Source: Paracoccaceae bacterium (GTDB taxonomy: Bacteria > Pseudomonadota > Alphaproteobacteria > Rhodobacterales > Rhodobacteraceae). Taken from it: a stretch of 64,000 nt of DNA. The notes beneath the pieces are model-generated. The model was not told where the DNA came from and did not search any database. It saw nothing but the letters and a program-made list of their open reading frames with translations. Location: the NCBI GenBank assembly GCA_027489355.1, contig JAIXZY010000012.1:124001-188000 (forward strand), given 5' to 3'. A program made the translations under genes and the position numbers. Of the stretch, positions 17,534 through 26,084 are shown piece after piece (the stretch's first letter is position 1; each line of letters begins with the position of its first letter).

Positions 17534-18384
17534 CGGCCGGTGCGAAAATGTCGGGCGACCAGCTGGATCAGCTTGCGGTGCAAGGGCAGGGTCCGGTGAC
17601 GAATGTGGATCGCGGCATAGACCGGTTGCCGCAGGGCGGGGGCGTCCTCGACCGACAGGAAGCGGCCCCCGGCGATCAGCTCGTCGGCTGTCTTCTCCAG
17701 CACATAGCCCGAGCCCCCCATCGCCGTCAGAAGCGACACGACCGAACCCGACTGGCCGACCGAGACCGGCGAGGCCGCGAGGTCGGGGGTCAGCTGCCGA
17801 TGCATCTCCTCGAAGGCGGGGGAGAAATGGGCGAAGACGAAGCGATCCGGCCGGACTTCGGCCAGGCGCTGCGTGTCGGTCGAGATCATCCGGTAGATCA
17901 CGTCGCCGACGCTGTCGAAATGCAGGTCCGGGTGGGGTTTCGGACTGAACATCACCGCGAAGTCGAGGATGCCGGTCAGAAGGTCGGCGCACATCTGGTT
18001 GGAATAGTCCGGCTCGATGTAGAAGGCCGTCTCGGGAAGGCCTGCGCGGAACTCGGCCACCCAGTCGCCCAGGTAGACGGCGGCTAGGTCGTTCTGGATG
18101 CCCAGCCGCAGAAGCTGCTGCGCGCCCTGCGGGATCTGGATCCGCCGCCGCGCCTCGTTCCATTCGTGCCGCAGCGCGCGCGCGTGGGGCTCGAACCGCT
18201 TGCCCTCGGGCGTGAGGTCGGTTCCCGCCCGCGAGCGATCAAAGAGGCGCGAGCCGACCGCCTGTTCCAGCGCGGTGACGCGGGCCGAAACGGTCGACTG
18301 GGTGATCCGCAGCCGTTCCGCTGTCCGATGGAAGCTGCGCGTCTCCGCGAGGTCGAGGAAAGTGTCGAGAAGATCGATCTGCAT
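17530..18384 (-). CDS. LysR-family transcriptional regulator
   Basis: This 284-residue protein begins with a typical LysR HTH (LIDTFLDLAETRSFHRTAERL-type, shown as LLDTFLDLAETRSFHRTAE, recognition helix ITQSTVSARVTALEQ) followed by a periplasmic-binding-like effector domain. It is divergent from the FAD/GcvT, MttB-like gene run starting at 18563, across 178 bp holding repeat copy 3, and is the obvious candidate regulator of that run. The inducer is unknown. The stop lies within the 28-bp palindrome. Confidence 0.87.
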   Translation of the reverse strand: MQIDLLDTFLDLAETRSFHRTAERLRITQSTVSARVTALEQAVGSRLFDRSRAGTDLTPEGKRFEPHARALRHEWNEARRRIQIPQGAQQLLRLGIQNDLAAVYLGDWVAEFRAGLPETAFYIEPDYSNQMCADLLTGILDFAVMFSPKPHPDLHFDSVGDVIYRMISTDTQRLAEVRPDRFVFAHFSPAFEEMHRQLTPDLAASPVSVGQSGSVVSLLTAMGGSGYVLEKTADELIAGGRFLSVEDAPALRQPVYAAIHIRHRTLPLHRKLIQLVARHFRTGR

Positions 18385-18412
18385 CGTTGGACCGTTTCGC
18401 GTCTGGCAGACC

Positions 18413-18465
18413 CCGGGGGCGCTTCGCCCCCCGGAATCCCCCGAGGATATTTGCGGAAGAGAAAG
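18413..18465 (+). repeat. Dispersed hairpin-plus-GGATATTT element, copy 3
   Basis: The stem CCGGGGGCG, loop CTT, CGCCCCCCGG (18413-18434, one bulged C) is followed 10 bp later by the tail AGGATATTTGCGGAAGAGAA (from 18444) and AG. It lies in the divergent region between the LysR gene and the first FAD/GcvT gene. The stem core is the same as in copy 2. Confidence 0.75.
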
Positions 18466-18562
18466 CCTCTTGATCGGGTTTGCCGATCAATAGCCCGGTT
18501 CCGGCCGAATTGAAAGCGGGCGCGTGGCGGCCGATAGTGGCGGCGGAGCGAGGGAGGCGGCG

Positions 18563-20989
18563 ATGGCGGAATTTGCATCAGCTCGGGTGGTGATCATCGG
18601 GGGCGGGGCCGTCGGGGCCTCGGCGCTGTATCACCTGGCGAAGGCCGGGTGGACGGACGCGCTGCTTCTGGAGAAGAACGAGCTGACCGCCGGGTCGACC
18701 TGGCATGCGGCGGGGAACGTGCCGACGTTCTCGTCCTCGTGGTCGATCATGAACATGCAGCGTTATTCCGCCAGCCTCTACCGGGGTCTGGGCGAGGCGG
18801 TCGGCTATCCGATGAACTACCATGTGACCGGCTCGGTCCGCCTTGGGCATTCGAAGGAACGCTTGCAGGAGTTCAAGCGCGTCGTCGGCATGGGGCGCTA
18901 TCAGGGGATGGACCTGCAGATCCTTTCGCCCGAGGAGATCCGCGCGCGGTATCCCTTCGTCGAGACGCATGACCTGACCGGCGCGCTCTATGACCCCTAT
19001 GACGGCGACATCGACCCGGCGCAACTGACCCAGGCGCTGGCGACGGGCGCCCGGCAGATGGGTGCGCGGATCGAACGGTTCTGCCCGGTGACCGCCGCGC
19101 GCTGGACGGGGGCAGAGTGGGTGCTGTCGACCCCGAAGGGCGAGGTCCGCGCCGAATATGTGGTGAATGCGGGCGGGTATTATGCAGCCCAGGTCGGTGC
19201 GATGTTCGGCCGCCGGGTGCCGATGATGGTGATGAGCCACCAGTACCTGCTGTTCGACACCATCCCGGAACTGGAAGCCTGGACGAAGGAGGTCGGCCAC
19301 AAGCTGCCGCTCCTTCGGGACGTCGACTCGTCCTACTATCTCCGGCAAGAGAAGATGGGCTTCAACCTCGGCCCTTACGAGAACCCCTGCCGCGCGCATT
19401 GGGCGACGCCCGACGACCCGATGCCCGAGGATTTCAGCTTCCAGCTCTTCCCCGACGACCTGGAACGGATCGAGTGGCACATCAACGACGCGATGGCCCG
19501 CGTTCCGCTGCTGCAGCAGGCCGCGCTGACCAAGGTGATCAACGGGCCGATCCCCTATACGCCCGACGGCAACCCGCTCATCGGCCCGATGCCCGGCGTC
19601 CCCAATGCCTTCGAGGCCTGCGTCTTCACCTTCGGCATCTGCCAGGCGGGCGGCGCGGGCAAGGTGCTGGCCGAATGGGTGACGGAAGGCAGCACCGAAT
19701 GGGACATGTGGTCCTGCGACCCGCGCCGCTTCACCGGGTGGGAGGATCACGACTACCTCGTGCAGAAGGGGATGGAGGTCTACGGCCACGAATACGGGAT
19801 GCATTTCCCGATGGCCCGCTGGCCCGCCGCACCCGACCGCAAGCTTTCGCCGGTGCATGACAAGCTCAATGCGCTCGGCGCCCAGTTCGCGCCCTACAAC
19901 GGCTGGGAGCGGGCGGAATGGTTTGCCGCGCCGGGGGACGATATCTCGTGGGAGTCCACCCAGACCTGGGGCCGGGCGGGCCCGTGGGAACCCCGGATCA
20001 AGGCGGAATGCGAGGCCGTGCGCGATGGCGTGGGCGTGCTGGACCTCCCGGGCTTCACCCGCTTGCGGCTGGTTGGGCCGGGCGCTCGGGCGCATCTGGC
20101 CTCGCTCACCGCCTCGAAGCTGCCGCAGCCCGGACGGATGGGCCTGATCTACTTCGCCGACGACCGGGGTCGCATCGTGACCGAGATGACCTGCATTCCC
20201 GCCAGCGACGAGGATGTGGGAGTGATCACCGCCGCCGTCGCGCAAGCGCATGATGCGGACATCCTGCGCAAAGGACTGCCCGAGGGCGTGACGCTGGAGG
20301 ACTGGTCGGACAAGATCCACTGCTTCATCGTCACCGGCCCCAAGGCGCGGGACCTCTTGGCGGGGATGTCCGAGGCCGACCTGACGCGGCCCTGGCTCTC
20401 GGTCCAGTTCAGCGCGAAGGTGGCGGGCAGGGACGTGGCGCTGGTCCGGGTCTCCTTCGCCGGAGAGCTCGGCTGGGAAATCCACTGCGACCGCGCGGAT
20501 GCGCCCGCGATCTACGACGCGCTTCTGGCGGGCGGCGCCAAGCCCTTCGGCATGAAGGCCCTGAACAGCTTGCGCATCGAGAAGGGCTACCGCGCCTGGA
20601 AGGGCGATCTGTCCACCGACTATTCGCTGCTGGAAGGCGGGCTGGAGCGCTTTGTCGACTGGGGCCATGATTTCCCCGGCAAGGCGGCGTTGCAGGCCGA
20701 GAAACAGCGCGGCGTCAGGAAGCGGTTTGTTTCGCTGAAGATAGAGGCCGGCGACTGTGATGCGCCCTACATGTCGACCCTCTGGCACGGCGGACAGGTG
20801 GTCGGCGAGACGACCTCGGGTGCCTGGGGCTACCGGGTGGGTCATTCGATGGCGCTGGGGATGCTGCGGGCAGATCTTGCGGTGCCGGGGACCGATGTCG
20901 AGGTGGAAATCTTCGGCGACCGGGTGAAGGCGACGATTCTGCCCGACGGTCCGGCCTGGGACGCGAAGAACGAGCGCATCCGCGCATGA
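18563..20989 (+). CDS. FAD-dependent dehydrogenase with GcvT domains (dimethylglycine dehydrogenase-like), first paralogue
   Basis: This 808-residue fusion has an N-terminal FAD oxidoreductase (Rossmann VVIIGGGAVGASALYHLAKA, residues 8-27; STWHAAG with the His that carries FAD covalently in dimethylglycine dehydrogenase) and, from about residue 430, a GCV_T plus GCV_T_C pair that in relatives binds tetrahydrofolate and captures the released methyl as methylene-THF. The substrate is probably a secondary or tertiary N-methyl amine. ATG 18563 has GGGAGG 5 bp upstream. It leads a rightward gene run with the second paralogue 66 bp away. Confidence 0.82.
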   Translation: MAEFASARVVIIGGGAVGASALYHLAKAGWTDALLLEKNELTAGSTWHAAGNVPTFSSSWSIMNMQRYSASLYRGLGEAVGYPMNYHVTGSVRLGHSKERLQEFKRVVGMGRYQGMDLQILSPEEIRARYPFVETHDLTGALYDPYDGDIDPAQLTQALATGARQMGARIERFCPVTAARWTGAEWVLSTPKGEVRAEYVVNAGGYYAAQVGAMFGRRVPMMVMSHQYLLFDTIPELEAWTKEVGHKLPLLRDVDSSYYLRQEKMGFNLGPYENPCRAHWATPDDPMPEDFSFQLFPDDLERIEWHINDAMARVPLLQQAALTKVINGPIPYTPDGNPLIGPMPGVPNAFEACVFTFGICQAGGAGKVLAEWVTEGSTEWDMWSCDPRRFTGWEDHDYLVQKGMEVYGHEYGMHFPMARWPAAPDRKLSPVHDKLNALGAQFAPYNGWERAEWFAAPGDDISWESTQTWGRAGPWEPRIKAECEAVRDGVGVLDLPGFTRLRLVGPGARAHLASLTASKLPQPGRMGLIYFADDRGRIVTEMTCIPASDEDVGVITAAVAQAHDADILRKGLPEGVTLEDWSDKIHCFIVTGPKARDLLAGMSEADLTRPWLSVQFSAKVAGRDVALVRVSFAGELGWEIHCDRADAPAIYDALLAGGAKPFGMKALNSLRIEKGYRAWKGDLSTDYSLLEGGLERFVDWGHDFPGKAALQAEKQRGVRKRFVSLKIEAGDCDAPYMSTLWHGGQVVGETTSGAWGYRVGHSMALGMLRADLAVPGTDVEVEIFGDRVKATILPDGPAWDAKNERIRA

Positions 20990-21000
20990 CGACGGGCGGA

Positions 21001-21047
21001 CCGGGGGCCAGCCCCCGGACCCCCGGGATATTTCTGGACAGAAAATG
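21001..21047 (+). repeat. Dispersed hairpin-plus-GGATATTT element, copy 4
   Basis: The stem CCGGGGGC, loop CA, GCCCCCGG (21001-21018) is followed by ACCCCC and the tail GGATATTTCTGGACAGAAAA (from 21026) then TG. It fills most of the 65-bp gap between the two FAD/GcvT genes and reaches to 8 bp before the second start codon, in the same orientation as the genes. Confidence 0.8.
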
Positions 21048-21054
21048 GGGCTGA

Positions 21055-23496
21055 GTGGTGGCTGAGATTCCAACGAAGGCACGGGCGGTGGTGATCGGGG
21101 GCGGGGTCTCCGGCTGTTCGGTGGCCTATCATCTGGCCAAGGCGGGCTGGACTGACGTGGTTCTGCTGGAGCGGCGGAAGCTGACCTCTGGCACGACCTG
21201 GCACGCGGCGGGCTTGATCGGACAGCTTCGGGGCAGCGCGAACATGACGCGTCTGGCGAAGTATTCGGCCGACCTGTACCGGGGGCTGGAGGCCGAGACG
21301 GGCGTTGCCACGGGCATGAAGCAGGTCGGCTCGATTTCTTTGGCGCTGACGCAGGAGCGGCATGAAGAGCTTTTGCGCCAGGCCACGGTGGCGCGGATCT
21401 TCGATGTGGAGGTGCATGAGATCTCGCCCGCCGAGGCGAAGGCCAAGTATCCGCACCTGAACATCGACGGCGTGGTGGGGGCCGTGGCGTTGCCGCTGGA
21501 TGGACAATGCGACCCGGCCAACATCGCGATGGCGCTCGCCAAGGGCGCGCGGATGCGGGGCGCGAAGATCTTCGAGAACACGCTCGTCACCAAGGTCCGG
21601 ACCGCGGGTGGACGCGTCACGGGGGTGGATTATGAAACCGCCGAGGGGCCAGGTCACATCGAGGCCGACGTCATCGTCAACTGCGGCGGCATGTGGGGCC
21701 GCGACCTTGCGGCGCAGAACGGGGTGACGCTGCCCTTGCACGCCTGCGAGCACTTCTATCTCGTCACCGAACCCGTTGACGGGCTTAAGGATTTGCCCGT
21801 CCTCCGCGTCCCGGACGAATGTGCTTACTACAAGCAGGATGCCGGCAAGATGATGCTCGGCGCCTTCGAGCCCAAGGCAAAACCCTGGGGGATGGGGGGC
21901 ATCCGCAAGGACTTCGAGTTCGACACGTTGCCCGAGGACTGGGACCACTTCATGCCCATCCTCGAACACGCGATGAACCGGATGCCGCTGTTCCAGACTG
22001 CGGGCATCCACACCTTCTTCAACGGCCCGGAGTCCTTCACCCCCGACGACCGCTACTACCTGGGCGAGGCGCCCGAGGTGAAGGGTTATTGGATCGCCGC
22101 TGGATACAATTCCATCGGCATCGTGAGTTCAGGCGGCGCGGGTCAGGCGCTGGCGCACTGGATCACCGAAGGCGAGCCGCCCTTCGACCTTTGGGAAGTC
22201 GACATCCGCCGCGCCCAACCCTTCCAGAAGAACCGCCGCTACCTGAAGGAGCGGGTCTCTGAAACCCTCGGCCTCCTCTACGCCGACCACTTCCCCTACC
22301 GGCAGGTCGTCACCTCCCGCGGGGTCCGCCGCTCGCCGATCCACGAGCACCTGAAGGCGCGCGGCGCGGTCTTTGGCGAGGTCGCCGGCTGGGAACGCGC
22401 CAACTGGTTCGCGAATGAGGGGCAGGAGCGGGAGTACCGCTACTCCTGGAAGCGCCAGAACTGGTTCGAGAACCAGCGCGCCGAGCATCTGGCGGTGCGC
22501 AATGCGGCCGGCCTCTTCGACATGACCAGTTTCGGCAAGATCCGCATCGAGGGCCGCGACGCCTGCGCCTTCCTGAACCGCATCTCCTCGGCGCAGGTCG
22601 ACGTGCCGATGGGGCGCATCGTCTACACCATGTTCCTCAATGAACGCGGGGGGATAGAGGCCGATCTTACCATCACCCGCCTCTCCGAGACCGCCTACCT
22701 TGCCGTGGTCCCCGGCGCGACTCTGCAGCGCAACCTCGCCTGGATGCGGGCCCATGTTGGCGACGACTTTGCCGTCATCACCGACGTCACCGCCGCCGAG
22801 TCGGTCCTCTGCCTGATGGGGCCGCAGTCCCGCGACGTCCTTGCAAAGGTTTCGCCGAACGGCTTCAGCAACGCCGCGCAGCCCTTTGGCACAGCGAAGG
22901 AAATCGAGATTGGCATGGGCCTCGCCCGCGCCCACCGGGTGACCTATGTCGGCGAGCTTGGGTGGGAGCTGTATATACCCACCGACCAGACCGCCCATGT
23001 CTTCGAGGCGCTGATGGAGGCGCAGCCAGACCTGAAGCTCTGCGGCCTTCACACGCTGGACTCCTGCCGGATCGAGAAGGCTTACCGCCACTGGGGCCAC
23101 GACATCACCGACGAGGACCACGTGCTGGAAGCGGGCCTCGGCTTCACCGTCAGCCGCAAGAAGCCCGCCTTCCTTGGCCGCGAGGCCGTGCTGCGGAAGG
23201 AACAGCAGGGCCTCGACCGCCGCATGGTCCAGTTCCGCCTGGCAGACCCCGAACCGCTCCTCTTCCACAACGAGGCGATTGTCCGCGATGGGGAAATAGT
23301 CGGGCCCGTTACCAGCGGCAACTATGGCCACTTCCTCGGCGGCGCCGTCGGCATGGGCTACGTCCCCGCAAAGGGCCAGACGGACGACGACATCCTGGGC
23401 TCACGCTACGAGATCGAGGTCGCGGGGCAGCGCCACGCCGCCATTGCAAGCCTCGTTCCGATGCACGATCCGAACTCCGAAAGGGTAAAGGCATGA
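21055..23496 (+). CDS. FAD-dependent dehydrogenase with GcvT domains (dimethylglycine dehydrogenase-like), second paralogue
   Basis: This 813-residue protein has the same architecture as the gene before it: FAD Rossmann motif AVVIGGGVSGCSVAYHLAKA near residues 11-30, TTWHAAG motif with the likely flavinylated His, then GCV_T/GCV_T_C from about residue 430. The two paralogues are clearly different sequences and may act on successive N-methyl groups or different amines. GTG 21055 is used; the next codon is also GTG and could be the start. Its stop overlaps the MttB-like gene (ATGA), so they are translationally coupled. Confidence 0.82.
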   Translation: MVAEIPTKARAVVIGGGVSGCSVAYHLAKAGWTDVVLLERRKLTSGTTWHAAGLIGQLRGSANMTRLAKYSADLYRGLEAETGVATGMKQVGSISLALTQERHEELLRQATVARIFDVEVHEISPAEAKAKYPHLNIDGVVGAVALPLDGQCDPANIAMALAKGARMRGAKIFENTLVTKVRTAGGRVTGVDYETAEGPGHIEADVIVNCGGMWGRDLAAQNGVTLPLHACEHFYLVTEPVDGLKDLPVLRVPDECAYYKQDAGKMMLGAFEPKAKPWGMGGIRKDFEFDTLPEDWDHFMPILEHAMNRMPLFQTAGIHTFFNGPESFTPDDRYYLGEAPEVKGYWIAAGYNSIGIVSSGGAGQALAHWITEGEPPFDLWEVDIRRAQPFQKNRRYLKERVSETLGLLYADHFPYRQVVTSRGVRRSPIHEHLKARGAVFGEVAGWERANWFANEGQEREYRYSWKRQNWFENQRAEHLAVRNAAGLFDMTSFGKIRIEGRDACAFLNRISSAQVDVPMGRIVYTMFLNERGGIEADLTITRLSETAYLAVVPGATLQRNLAWMRAHVGDDFAVITDVTAAESVLCLMGPQSRDVLAKVSPNGFSNAAQPFGTAKEIEIGMGLARAHRVTYVGELGWELYIPTDQTAHVFEALMEAQPDLKLCGLHTLDSCRIEKAYRHWGHDITDEDHVLEAGLGFTVSRKKPAFLGREAVLRKEQQGLDRRMVQFRLADPEPLLFHNEAIVRDGEIVGPVTSGNYGHFLGGAVGMGYVPAKGQTDDDILGSRYEIEVAGQRHAAIASLVPMHDPNSERVKA

Positions 23497-25058
23497 CCGA
23501 CCTCTCCGACCTTCCCGGCGAGACCTGCGAACCCGCCCGCGCCCGTCGATCCGGCGGCCGTCAGGCCCGCGTTGCGCTGCGGGCCGCACCCCTGGCGGAC
23601 GATGTCAAACCCGTCCGCCCCGGGCTTCCGGGAGGCCAGTACAAGCCCCTGACCGAGGCGGGCGTCAGCCAGATCCACGCCGCCGCGCTGGACGCTCTGG
23701 AACAGATCGGCCTTAGCCAAGCCCCTGAATCGGGGCGCAGAATCCTGGCCGAGGCCGGGGCGATCCTGGGCGATGACGGCCGCATCCGCTTTCCCCGCGC
23801 CCTGGTCGAGGACATGCTGGCCATCGCCGCCCGTGACATCACGCTTTACGCCCGCGATCCCAGACACGACCTGCACCTGACCGGCACCAACGTGCACTAC
23901 GGCACGGCGGGCGCGGCGGTGCATATCGTCGATCCGATCACGCTGGAGTATCGCGATTCCACCGCGCAGGACCTGTACGATGCGGCGCGGCTGGTCGACA
24001 ACCTGGACAACATCCACTTCTACCAGCGCACGATGGTTTGTCGGGACGTGGCCGACAACAAGGAAATGGACCTCAACACGCTGTACGGCTGCCTTGCCGG
24101 GACGACGAAGCATGTCGGCACCAGCTTTTCGGACCCGTCGCATGTCGCTGACTGTTTCGAAATGCTCTACATGGTGGCGGGGTCCGAGGAGAAGTGGCTG
24201 GAGCGGCCCTTCGTCTCGAACTCCAACTGCTTCGTCGTCCCGCCGATGAAGTTCGCCGAAGAATCCTGCATCACGATGGAAGATTGCATCCGCAGGGGCA
24301 TGCCGATGCTGCTGCTGTCCGCCGGTCAGGCCGGTGCCACCGCGCCTGCGCCCATCGCGCTGACCATCGTGCAGGCCGTGGCCGAATGCCTGGCGGGCGT
24401 CGTCTATGTCAACGCGATCAAACCCGGTGCGCCGGCGATCTTCGGGACCTGGCCCTTTGTTTCCGACCTGAGAACAGGTGCCATGTCAGGTGGCAGCGCC
24501 GAACAGGCACTTCTGACGGCCGGTTGCGCCCAGATGCACCGCTTCTACGGCCTGCCTGGCGGCGCGGCCTCGGGGATCAGCGACTCGAAGCTTCCCGACA
24601 TGCAGGCGGGCTGGGAGCAGGGGATCACCAACGCGCTTGCGGGCCTTGCGGGCCTCAACATGTGCTACGAGGCGGTGGGGATGCATGCCTCGCTGCTTGG
24701 CTTCTGCCTGGAATCCCTCGTTCTCGGCGACGACCTTCTCGGCCAGGCCATGCGGCTGGTGCGCGGCATCGACGTGACGCCCGACAGCACGTCGATCGAC
24801 GCGATGAAGGACGTCTGCCTGGGCGGGCCGGGGCACTATCTGGGCTCGGATCAGACTTTGAAGCTGATGCAGACCGAATACATCTACCCCAACGTCGGCA
24901 ACCGGATGTCGCCGAAGGAGTGGAACGAGGCCGGCAAGCCGCTGCTCCTCGACACCGCCATTGCCCGGAAGAACGCGATCCTGGCCAAGGCCGGCTGCCG
25001 CGTGGACCCTGACGTCGACGCGGCAATCCGCAAGCGGTTCAACATCTACTTCAAGTAA
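23493..25058 (+). CDS. Trimethylamine methyltransferase (MttB) superfamily protein, non-pyrrolysine type
   Basis: This 521-residue protein belongs to the MttB (COG5598) superfamily: YKPLTEAGVSQIHAAALDAL near residue 49, GTNVHYGTAGAAVHIVDP near residue 130, and the C-terminal block GGPGHYLGSDQTLKLMQTEY. There is no in-frame amber codon, so it is not the pyrrolysine trimethylamine enzyme; related non-Pyl proteins include glycine-betaine and other quaternary-amine methyltransferases that pass the methyl to a corrinoid protein. No corrinoid protein or activase gene is present nearby. Translation is coupled to the preceding GcvT-fusion enzyme, suggesting consecutive demethylation steps. The frame extending upstream to 22962 is a shadow. 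Confidence 0.83.
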   Translation: MTDLSDLPGETCEPARARRSGGRQARVALRAAPLADDVKPVRPGLPGGQYKPLTEAGVSQIHAAALDALEQIGLSQAPESGRRILAEAGAILGDDGRIRFPRALVEDMLAIAARDITLYARDPRHDLHLTGTNVHYGTAGAAVHIVDPITLEYRDSTAQDLYDAARLVDNLDNIHFYQRTMVCRDVADNKEMDLNTLYGCLAGTTKHVGTSFSDPSHVADCFEMLYMVAGSEEKWLERPFVSNSNCFVVPPMKFAEESCITMEDCIRRGMPMLLLSAGQAGATAPAPIALTIVQAVAECLAGVVYVNAIKPGAPAIFGTWPFVSDLRTGAMSGGSAEQALLTAGCAQMHRFYGLPGGAASGISDSKLPDMQAGWEQGITNALAGLAGLNMCYEAVGMHASLLGFCLESLVLGDDLLGQAMRLVRGIDVTPDSTSIDAMKDVCLGGPGHYLGSDQTLKLMQTEYIYPNVGNRMSPKEWNEAGKPLLLDTAIARKNAILAKAGCRVDPDVDAAIRKRFNIYFK

Positions 25059-25088
25059 ACTCGTCAAGTCGCGGGAAGGTAGGGCAAA

Positions 25089-25988
25089 ATGCACTATGGG
25101 TACATCGGCCTCGGCAACCTTGGTGCGGCCTGCGCAGGCTGCCTTGTCAAGGATGGCTTCAAGGTCACGGTCTATGACCTGAATGCGAAACTGGCCGAGC
25201 CTTTGGTCGCCCAGGGTGCGACACTTGCGGCCAGCGCCGAAGAGCTGGCGGCTTCGGTCGACCATGTCATCACCTGTCTGCCGTCGCCTGCGGTCTCGGA
25301 AAAGGTCCTCCGCAGCATCCTGCCGCACATGCGCAAGGGCGCAAGCTGGATCGAGATGTCGACCCTCGGCCGGGACGAGGTGCTGCGGCTGGCCGCCATC
25401 GCCGCAGACGCGGGCATGCGGATGATGGAACTTCCGGTGACCGGCGGGGTGCATCTGGCCTATCAGGGCAAGATCACCATGCTCGCCGGGGGCGACAAGG
25501 ACCTTTTCGATCTGCATCACAAGGCGATGCAGGCGATGGGCGACCGGATCTTCCACATGGGGCCGCTGGGGTCGTCCTCGATCATCAAGGTCATCACCAA
25601 CATGCTGGCTTTCATCCATCTGAAAGCCACGTCCGAGGCGCTGATGCTGGCCAAGCGCGGGGGCCTTGATCTTGCCCAGTCCTGGCATGCGATCAAGGCG
25701 TCTTCTGGAAACAGTTTCGTCCATGAAACCGAAGGCGCGCTGATCCTGAACGGGTCCTACGACATCGCCTTCAACATCGACCTGGCGCTGAAGGACCTTG
25801 GGTTTGCCTTGGGCTTCGGGAAGGAATTCGGCGTGCCGCTGGACCTCGCCAGCATGACGAACCAGACCTACATCGCCGCCAAGGCAGCCTATGGCGGCGA
25901 GGCGCAGTCGCCGATGATCGCGAAGCTTCTGGAGGACCTGCTGGACACCGATCTCCGCGCCCAGGGCTTCCCGGCGCGGCTTGAGTGA
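25089..25988 (+). CDS. NAD(P)-dependent beta-hydroxyacid dehydrogenase (3-hydroxyisobutyrate dehydrogenase-like)
   Basis: This 299-residue protein has the N-terminal Rossmann motif GYIGLGNLGAACAGCLVKDG (residues 4-23), the substrate-binding LPVTGGVHLA motif near residue 120 (family D/E-x-P-V-S/T-G-G), and the catalytic lysine region LGSSSIIKVITNM near 170. It should oxidise a beta-hydroxy acid or reduce a semialdehyde. It follows the MttB-like gene after 30 bp, so it probably acts on a breakdown product of the same substrate. Confidence 0.82.
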   Translation: MHYGYIGLGNLGAACAGCLVKDGFKVTVYDLNAKLAEPLVAQGATLAASAEELAASVDHVITCLPSPAVSEKVLRSILPHMRKGASWIEMSTLGRDEVLRLAAIAADAGMRMMELPVTGGVHLAYQGKITMLAGGDKDLFDLHHKAMQAMGDRIFHMGPLGSSSIIKVITNMLAFIHLKATSEALMLAKRGGLDLAQSWHAIKASSGNSFVHETEGALILNGSYDIAFNIDLALKDLGFALGFGKEFGVPLDLASMTNQTYIAAKAAYGGEAQSPMIAKLLEDLLDTDLRAQGFPARLE

Positions 25989-26084
25989 TCGGGGCCGGGC
26001 GGTTAATGTCCGGCTAATGCTCACGGCCAAGTCCTTGATTTCGCTGTGGGCCAGACACCGTCCCGCGTGGACAAGGAGCCCGCC

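Noticed and set aside
18578-21082. Minus-strand frame of 834 codons opposite the first FAD/GcvT gene
   Set aside because: It mirrors the codon bias of the true gene; composition rich in His/Arg/Gly and no motif.
22962-23492. Extension of the MttB-like frame into the preceding gene
   Set aside because: It overlaps the GcvT C-domain of the preceding enzyme in another frame; the ATGA junction at 23493 is the normal start.
23493-25058. Possible pyrrolysine codon in the MttB homologue
   Set aside because: No in-frame TAG occurs, so the protein does not need pyrrolysine.
26003-26017. CtrA-like site TTAA, seven bases, CTAA
   Set aside because: One half-site deviates from TTAA and the downstream gene is not cell-cycle related; such matches are expected by chance in 64 kb.
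25989-26084. Possible SAM or glycine riboswitch before the PLP enzyme or the methylamine genes
   Set aside because: No conserved riboswitch core or pseudoknot pattern could be found by eye in this gap or at 18466-18562.
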